Origin: Tupaia tana
Taxonomy: Eukaryota > Chordata > Mammalia > Scandentia > Tupaiidae
Direction of reading: 5' to 3'
Length of the DNA: 64,000 bases
Assembly (NCBI GenBank): GCA_026018925.1
Contig: JAKSZU010000002.1
Span: 87,944,475-88,008,474 of the forward strand
Part shown: piece by piece, positions 52,301 through 61,300 of the stretch
Position numbering within the stretch: position 1 is the stretch's first letter
How the letters are laid out: each line of letters starts with the position of its first letter
The notes under the pieces: generated by a model
Told to the model about the DNA's origin: nothing
What the model saw: only the letters and a program-made list of their open reading frames with translations
Database searches by the model: none
Program-made: the position numbers and the translations under genes

Positions 52301-55300
52301 ATTCAGAGAGTCTTGCTTAACTGTCTCTGACCTCACTGTGACTCAGAAGCAAGAACCAGGAGGACTGTTTACTCTTCCTTCTTGAACTCAGGTGTATTGA
52401 ACTTCCCTGTTTCTTTGCCCACTCCTCTACTTTTGTTCCCTGTATTTACTCTTCTCTCATGAAGTAAACATACTTGCTTAAAGTCTTCTGCAATACTTTT
52501 CCATGCAGAATATACATACCCTTATATTTATTTTTGTCTCCCCCTAATCATTTCTCTCCCTAATCACTCTATCACTCTCCCGTAAACATTCCTTCAAATA
52601 ACCACTTCAGCACATGTGAACATTTACGTTTCAAGGTCTATATTCTGAATAGTAAAGAAGTCATCTCACCTGGGAATCAAGTCTAAACACAACAAGACTA
52701 ATAAAAAAATGATCTTTATTTCCCATTTAACTAGAAGGTCTTGTCTAAATGATTCACTGTTCAGAACCAAGAAATAAGCATTATAATTTTAATATTCAAA
52801 TTTCTATAAAAGACCTCTAAAAATTAAATAAAATCATTAGGGCTGGCAAGTGACACGGTGGTTGAAGTGCAAGACTGGCACATGGCTGACCATAGCTTGA
52901 GTCCTGAACCTGGCAGCTTACTTTTTTACTCTCTCCTTCTCTCTGGTGAGCATGTGTACCTTGTAGCAAATTAAAATAAATAAATAAATATGTATATTTA
53001 AGTAAATAATTAAAAAATATACTAGTTTCATTATTATGTTCCATTATTAATCATAAGTAATTTCGGGAGGTGAAAACTATGTAAATATGTTAATGTCCAC
53101 ATGCAAGTGATAAAAACTGATCTACTCTTTGAAGTAGAAATAATTTGAGCTATTTTTTTAATGTAGGCTAGACACTGATCCTGTCAAGGAGACGGAACAA
53201 CAGTGATTCTCAAACCTTAGTGTTTATGTAAATCACCTTGACAGTTTATTGAAAGGTTGAATCCTAAACTTCATCTTCAATGACTAGGACTCATTCTATT
53301 TGTTACCCTGATCTTAAATATTCAGAACAATTACTCAGTAAAATACAAATAGAATATACACCTGAAACTGTTTCTTTTACTTACTTGCAGTGAATCAGTT
53401 TTGAGTTTTTCTTTGTGCTCCTCAGATGAGCGCAAAACTTCTCTGTACAGTTCGGCTGCCAAGGCATACTCACCTAAAGAGTTAAAATGTATTTAAAGTA
53501 TAAGAAAGTCACATATTTAGCTCTTAATGTCATCTAGTTATCTATGATTGCTGCAAATGTTTACTATAAGAAATATAATCTAATGATACAACTAATTTTA
53601 AGTAAAGGGTTTTGATTTGATATTAGTATGATTACCCAGTTTTTAAAAAAAAGCTAATAATAGCAGATGGATTTTCTTTTTCTTTTTTAAAAGTTTTTTA
53701 TTTACTCCGAGAGAGAGAGAGAACGACAACACCCTCAACCAGGTCTCAAGGCTGGCTGGCCTTGTGGCCTAGTGGTTAAGGGACTTGGAGCATACATGGC
53801 TAACTGGTTTGATCCTGGCCCTGTGGCTTGAAAAACAAAACAGGTGCAAGTACATGTATGCCCCAAATCCAGATGGGATGAAAAAAATGGAGAAGAGACT
53901 ATGGTGTGACCACATTCTATTGGGGGATATGTTCTCCCTCTTGCCTCTCTGCTAGCAAAACAAATAAACATACAACAAAAACAAGATCGTGATGCCACTA
54001 TCCACCACCAACCTTCAGCCGGCCTTGAATCATAGGCAAATGTGTGCCCAGCATACTAGGGGAGGCCTGTGGATTTGAACCAGGAACTTACCCATATGAA
54101 ATAACTTCATGGAATGTCATGTATTACCTGTGTCTGGCCACAAGTTCCCTTTTGTTAACTCCATGGAATATATTGTTTTCTCTACTATATTCACAATGTT
54201 TTAAAATTAGGTAGTGACACAGAGGTAACACAATGCTCTGTGATACTGAAGTCACCTGGGAAGGTCCTGGATTGGCATCCTAAGGTCTATTTACATTCTG
54301 AGTGTACAGGAACATGCAATCCTGGCTAGGTAAAGCTGGGGGTGGGTTGTGGCATGAAGTTCCTGTGAGAGGTGCCTCTTTGCTTTTCTCTCTCATTGAA
54401 GAAATGAATGAATTTAAAAAATTATACTAAAAAACAAACTTTGGATTAGCAACTATATTTACAATGTTTTGAAATCATACTGAAGAACAAACTCTGGATT
54501 AACTTTACATTTAGACAAATAATTTTCCTTTCCTTGAAGTTAAAGGGTGCCAATTAGTAGTCATTAAGACATTACAAATTAATGACAAATTTGGGTAATT
54601 ATAGACACGATAACTATCCTATACATAATTCTCAGAAAAATATTAGGTTGTTGGGAAAGTCATGACATATTTTTCTGTGCAAAAATGCATCATGACTTCT
54701 GATAACACTAGGCAGCTAGTGTTGTTGTTGGTATTAGGCCAAAATAATCTGCTATTAAAAACTACAGTTCCAAGACTTAGAAATCTTCTTTCCATTCCTG
54801 GTCATATGAATCACAATTAGTCTGAAATGTGTGTTGTTTTTGTTCATAATTTTTATTGTTCATTTGCATAAAGTGATTCAAACAGTATCAATTAAAACAC
54901 AGGCAGGCAACCTAGAACCAATAGACCATACCTGACCCTCTACATTTTTGTAAGGCCCATCATCTAAAACTGGTTTTTATAGTTTTTATACAGTTTAGAA
55001 AATTCAAGTGGCTGGCAGATGGTGTGGGTTTAAGGTGCTGAACTCCCCCACATGGCCACCTGTGGTTCAAGTCCTGGACTTGGCACCTTGCTGTCTCACT
55101 TCCCCTTTCTCTCTCTGGTGAAATTAAAATATAGTATTAATAAAGAAAAATTAAACAGTTCTTAGAAAAATTTTCAAAGGAATAATATTTTTCAATATAT
55201 ATTTAATTTTATTTATTATTATTTCACTAGAGAGACACTGAGAGAGAGAAAGAGAAGAAAAGTGAGAAAGCGAGCCGCCAGGTCTGGGATTCAAACTGCC

Positions 55301-58300
55301 GTTGGCCATGTGGGAGTCTAGCACCTTAACCATTACACCACCTGCAGGCTCCAAGAATAATATTTTTTGACATATAAAATTTAGATGAAATTAAATTTCA
55401 TGGTCCAGAAAGAAAGTATTTTTAGAAGCCACTGTGCTCACTTGTTTATGTATTGTTTGTGGCTGTTTATGCACTAAATAGAACTGAATGTAGTACAAGT
55501 ATCCTATGGCTCACAAGACTCAAACGTTTACTATTTAGATCTATACAGAAAAAGTTGATGACATCTAAATGAAAGAGAAGAAAAATTAAGTGGCTTAAAT
55601 AACAAATCCACATTATTTGCTGCTTGGGGTAAAACTCAAAACTGGTAAATTACAAACATAGGTAACATAATGAAAACAAGTGCACACACCCCACTTTATA
55701 AATTTGTAGTTGCTTCTCTCTTTTCTCTGTTAAAGAGCTGGGGTGTGTGTATGTGTGTGTGTGTGTGTGTGTATGTGTGTATATATATACACACACATAA
55801 ATATATCAGCTGATCAGTATACACACAAAAACACACACATGCACAAACATTACTATACATATATTTTTAAAAATTGTGGTAAAATATTTGTAAAATGTAG
55901 CATTTTAACCATTTTTAAGTGTGTGGTGGTATGATGTACATCCACACTGTTAAATATTTACTTTCACACTGTTGTTTTATATTTAGTTACATTAGTTACT
56001 TAACACAAAGCTTTCCAAAACAGGTATTTTCACAGTACTTCAGTCAGTCTATTTCTATTCACTTTGATGAGGGAGAAAGTTATTTTCACAGTAATAAAAT
56101 CATATTATAATGTGGCAATAACACTCGATTATCTTCATGTAATAAGTTCTCTTTTCTTAATTTTGTAAAAGTTCTTGACTAAAATTCTTTTTTTTTAAAG
56201 AGTCATTTATTTAACTTTATTATTATTATTATTTTTAATTCACTAGAGAGACGGGGGGAGGGGGAGAGAAGGGGGAGGGAGAGAGGGAGAGGGAGAGGGA
56301 GAGGGAGAGGGAGAGGGAGAGAGAGAGAGAGAGAGAGAGAGGGAAAGCAAGCTGCCAGGTCTGGGACTAGGACTTGAACTGTGGTCGGCCATGTGGTAGT
56401 CCAGTGCCTTAACCACCATCCTACGTACTTGCCCTAAAGTTTTCTTTTTAAATTGATACGGGGCATGTGTGCTCCCTAGAAAGAAACGGGGACAAAGTAT
56501 CCCTCCCCAGTGGGATGTCAACACACTACAATTCTTTCTCCTCCATTTTGCCACCCTGTTGGGATTTTGGGCATGTATGTACACGTCTGGCATGTTTTCT
56601 GAGCCATTGGGACTGAGACTGAAACTGCAGTTGGCTATGTGGAATCTGGGTCTCTTAACCACTATGTTATGGGGCTGGCCCTGACTAAAGCTTTCCAAAA
56701 GACATGGATTCTATTAGCATTATACTAGCTATTAGTATTACAGAAAATAAGTAATTTAATGATTCTCCCTTCATAATTACTATACCTTCTAGAGGAGGAA
56801 TAATTATTAAGCTATAATACAAGCAGCTGAATTTTAACTATGCACTGTAATGCCTGTTTATGCTATTAAAAAAGACATGATTTGGACCAACAGTTAGCGT
56901 AATGGCTATGTCGCTGGACTTCCATGTAGTCAACCGCGGTTCGAGTCCCGGACCTGGTGGCTTAAAACTCATGCCAGGCACGTGTGCGTGCGTGCCCAAG
57001 ATCCTGAGAAGAGAATGGAGGAGAAGGGATTGTGGTGTGGCCATCCCCCCTGGGAGGTGATTTCTCTCTTTCTGTCTCTCTCTTGTCTGTCTGGCGAGCA
57101 CACGCGCCCTATAGAAAAAAAAAAAAAGACATGATTTCTGAGCAAGATTCAAAAATCTGTACATTCACTAAGTTCTAAAAGTTTAAGCAAATTTGTGAAT
57201 ATCCATTCTTAGCCACTTGGTGGCACTAACATTTCTGAGTAAATAAACTGTACTTGATTTAATATTGCCAAACTAATTTTCTAGCAAAAGTACCTGCAGA
57301 AAACAAACTATCCAAAACTGGAATAATATTACGTGTTTAATAGCAGTTAATTAAGACCGTGTATCAGAGATATGTAAGGGAGTTCTTCAAAAAGTTTGTG
57401 GAAATTGTGTCATGACAAAAACTAGGCGTGGATTACAATATTTTTTTGCATCACAATAAATTCATATTTTAATTCAATTTTTCATAGACTTTGTGAAGTC
57501 CCCATGTATTTGAATATAATTGTTTTATGGTTTAAAATTAATTTTAGATTTAGTTTAAAAGTCGGATTTTTCACTGTCTAATTATTACACATTAGAAGAG
57601 TCTAGATAATGTAAGTTAGATAAGTAATGTTACTTTTTTTTAGAGAGAGATTTTTGCTATAGGGTGCATGTGCTTGCTGGAGAAAGAGAGAGAGAGAGAC
57701 AGAAAGTGAGAAAAAAAACCCAGGGGGGATCCACACCACCATTCCCTTCTCCTCCATTCTCCTCTCAGGATTTTGGGCATGCATGCACACAAGCCTGGTG
57801 TGAAATTAAAACTGCCGGGCCCAGGACCTGAACCACGGTCCTCTATATGGGAGTCCAGTGATGTAACCATTACGCTATCTGCTAGTCCCTGTAATATTAC
57901 TTTTAAAAACAGGAATTGTTTAATGAATGACTATGAAATTAAGCAAAGGAAACTAAAAACAGGCAAATCTATTATAATTAAGTTTATAAACTGCATATAT
58001 CCTCAATTAATGGGCTTTCTGGCAGAAATTTTTCTTAATAATCACACAATGATTTGCTGCAATTCCATCCTCAGGAAGATAAGAACCATAGTGTGAATAC
58101 AGTGTGGAAATCATCTGAAAAGACTAGTGACGTAGCCTCCGTTACATAACAGCAGGTGTTCTGTCATGGAGGAGCTTACTATACAGTGATCCTGCTAGAG
58201 TGTGGCAATGTTTGAAATGGCCTTCAAATCATACGCGACTTCACAGCAGGGAAAGGTGATACTAAATCTTAAGAGAAACAAGCAAGGATCATTAGCATGG

Positions 58301-61300
58301 CTGGTATACTCAGTGAGACCTAGAACGCAAACCCAGACCCTTTACTGTGGCCTCCAAAATCAAGCACCAGCATCCCTACTAAGACACGGAGAGAAAGAGC
58401 GGGAGAGAAAGCACCCACAATGGAGCATGGTCACAACATGATTCCTTCTCCTCCATTTCTCCATCCTGTTGGGATTTTGGGCATGTAAATACACATGCCC
58501 AGGGTGTTTCTCAAGTGGCTGGAGCCAAGATTTAGACTGTGGGATCAGTCAGGTGGGATGACTCCCCCAATCAGTAGGTTTTGGGCTAGCCCTACTGTCC
58601 TATGAGACACCAAAATTTTCACCTCTAAAAGCATTATTTTATGTTTTCAGTAGCTCTACTTAACATGTTTAATCTTTATTCTTGAACCTAAAGAATGCAG
58701 TTCTAAAGATTCTCATTTTTTTTTTTTTGAGAGGTTTTTGCTATAGGGCGCGTGCGCTCGTCAGACAGACAGAGAGAGACAGAGAGACAGAAAGCAGGAC
58801 ATCACCCCCCAGAGGGGATGGCCACGCCGCAATCCCTTCTCCTCCATTCTCCTCCCGGGATCTTGGGCACGCACGCACATGCGCCTGGCGTTGAGTTTAA
58901 GCCACCGGGTCCGGGACGCGAACCGCGGTCGACTACATGGGAGTCCGCGACATAGCCATTACGCTAACTGCTGGTTCTAAGATTCCCATATTTATATGAA
59001 AAGGTAAATGGTGCTTAAAAGTGCTAGTTGTATAACTTCTGTTTCCAGACATGACAGAGTAACAAGAGGATAGATTTGTGTCCCACCCCCCCCTCCTCAG
59101 TTTAGATAACAACACAAGTAACAGACAAAATAAATGAAATGACAGTTTGTAAGATACTGGACATTGGGTAACAATAATAGTGATACTTGAGAGATGGAAA
59201 ATAACCAATTAAAATACCCTTCTATATAAATATAAGATGATCTTTCTAACCAGATTTATAATATATAATGCTAATACTTTACACATATGTACTGTGCTTG
59301 AGTGTAGGTGTGTATATTTGTCTGTCACTTCCTGTAAGAATTTAGGGTCCACAAATCAGAGTTTACTTTGTTACTATATTATCTTTATACTTAGATCATA
59401 CCTGGCACAGAAATATTTGTTTAAAAAAATGAACTTAATAACAATATTATTTTTAAATCAATGAACAATACTCTCTTGATTATGTTAAAATTTAGGCATT
59501 CTTTTATTTCTAGACATTTTGGTTATTTACATTTGTTCACTATAAAGCACTAAGATTAGTAATTTATAGCTAGATCTTGTTCCTATCCTCTCATTTTCTT
59601 AAAAAAGAACTTCTAAAAATGGAAATGTTTGGTCAAACTTGTAAACTTTGAAGGTTTTTGAAATGTTCTATTTAACTGCTTTCATATAAGTTGAACCTAT
59701 TTATGATCAGTAATGTGTGAGAGTGACTTTTTTGTGAATTTTGATTTCTACTATAATTAACCTTCCTCAGAAAGTGTTTGGGAGAATCAGAGACAGCAAG
59801 GAAATTACATTCTACCTTTAATGATATGAATGCCTGCTAAGCCATTGAGGGCACAGACTAGCTGCCGATGGGCTTCTTCACATTCTGTGCCACATTTCTT
59901 CTGCAACGATGTCAGCAGCTCTTCCATGGTCATGGTACTAAAAAGAAAAGGAGGACCATTTCACTAGACAGAAAACTGGGTACTGTTTCATGGGGAGTAT
60001 TAGATCATACAAGATCATGAGCCTCTTACTGAGTCTTGGCAGTATCTTTAGCATTTTTCTCCTCTCCTTTATTTTTACCATTATTGCTTTCAACTTATTA
60101 CCTTTTACTGTCCCAGTAAACATTTTTCTATCTGAACCCATCATTTTTAAAGATTTCCCCCACATCTTGTCAAGGGAGACTAGAACTAGGAAAATCTTCC
60201 TCAACTACAAAGTACAAACTATTATATTTCAAACACTATGTGTGTTAGACTACGTGACTGAGACTGAATCCCAGCGCTACAATTTAACCACTTAGTCTCC
60301 TGGAGCACTACCTTTTTTTTTTTTTTTTTTTTTTAATCTGTAAAAAAGTTGAAGATCCTCGAAGGAACAAGTCGAATGACATTTCCACCAGAAGACTATA
60401 TAATCTTAATCAGCCATAAAAAATTATTTCCATACTCTAATTATTAATAGCAATTTGTATGTTCTTCTGGTGAGACTTATTATGTTCATCTTGTGTTTTA
60501 TAATTTTATAATTTTTGTTAATTCCCTTATTGGTCTACAATCTGTTCTAAGGTAAGGGAAAATAATCTATCCCCTTTCTACCACTTACAGCACCCTGAAA
60601 GGTTTCTTTTAATACCAGGTACATAAAAAAGAGTAGTTTTGGAGTTGTAATCTGATTCACAAAGTATTTTACAGGCCCAAAAAGTACTACAGCCAAAAAT
60701 TCCTTAATGTTTTCAAAAGGAATGATCAAAAGATACAGTTAGTGCAATTATAAAGAAGATATTTAAAGAGAATCTAATTTCCTAATGCAGAACCCAAGAA
60801 ATATCAAAGTATAAAAGCCTTTTATGTTTGAAATATAGACCAAAAAAACCCCTAAACAATAACAAAGAAACACAAGCAATAGCTCTAATTTTAAAAGAAA
60901 TGTGCAAAACTGTGAAAATTATTTTGATGATGTGATACTTTTTTACAAATGAAATCCCTTATCAAAGAAAAATGAATCATTAAAAATAACTAACAACTCA
61001 GTTACAAGTCCTTATAGGGAATTGTGTGTCCAGAAACTAATTGCTTAAATACCGTTTCTTATTACAACATTATCAATTGTGGCACAAGGAAGTAATGATA
61101 AAACCTTTTCTGGAGTGGCAAGAATTCCCCACGCACAGCCTGAGGGTGGCAGCAGGCCTGTCTGAGTCTCAACAGTGGATACAGGATGGAGGTGACAGTC
61201 CTTCTGTCCAGACTGCTGAGCTTCAGAGCCCAGTCAGAAATCTTCCTGAGTTTTACCACCGCATCCTGGCAGCACACCTCATGCTGACGGTGATAGAAAT

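Noticed and set aside
56243..56698. 151-codon minus-strand frame rich in Ser/Pro
   Set aside because: It is the translation of the (GGGAGA)n/(GA)n expansion and the SINE bodies.
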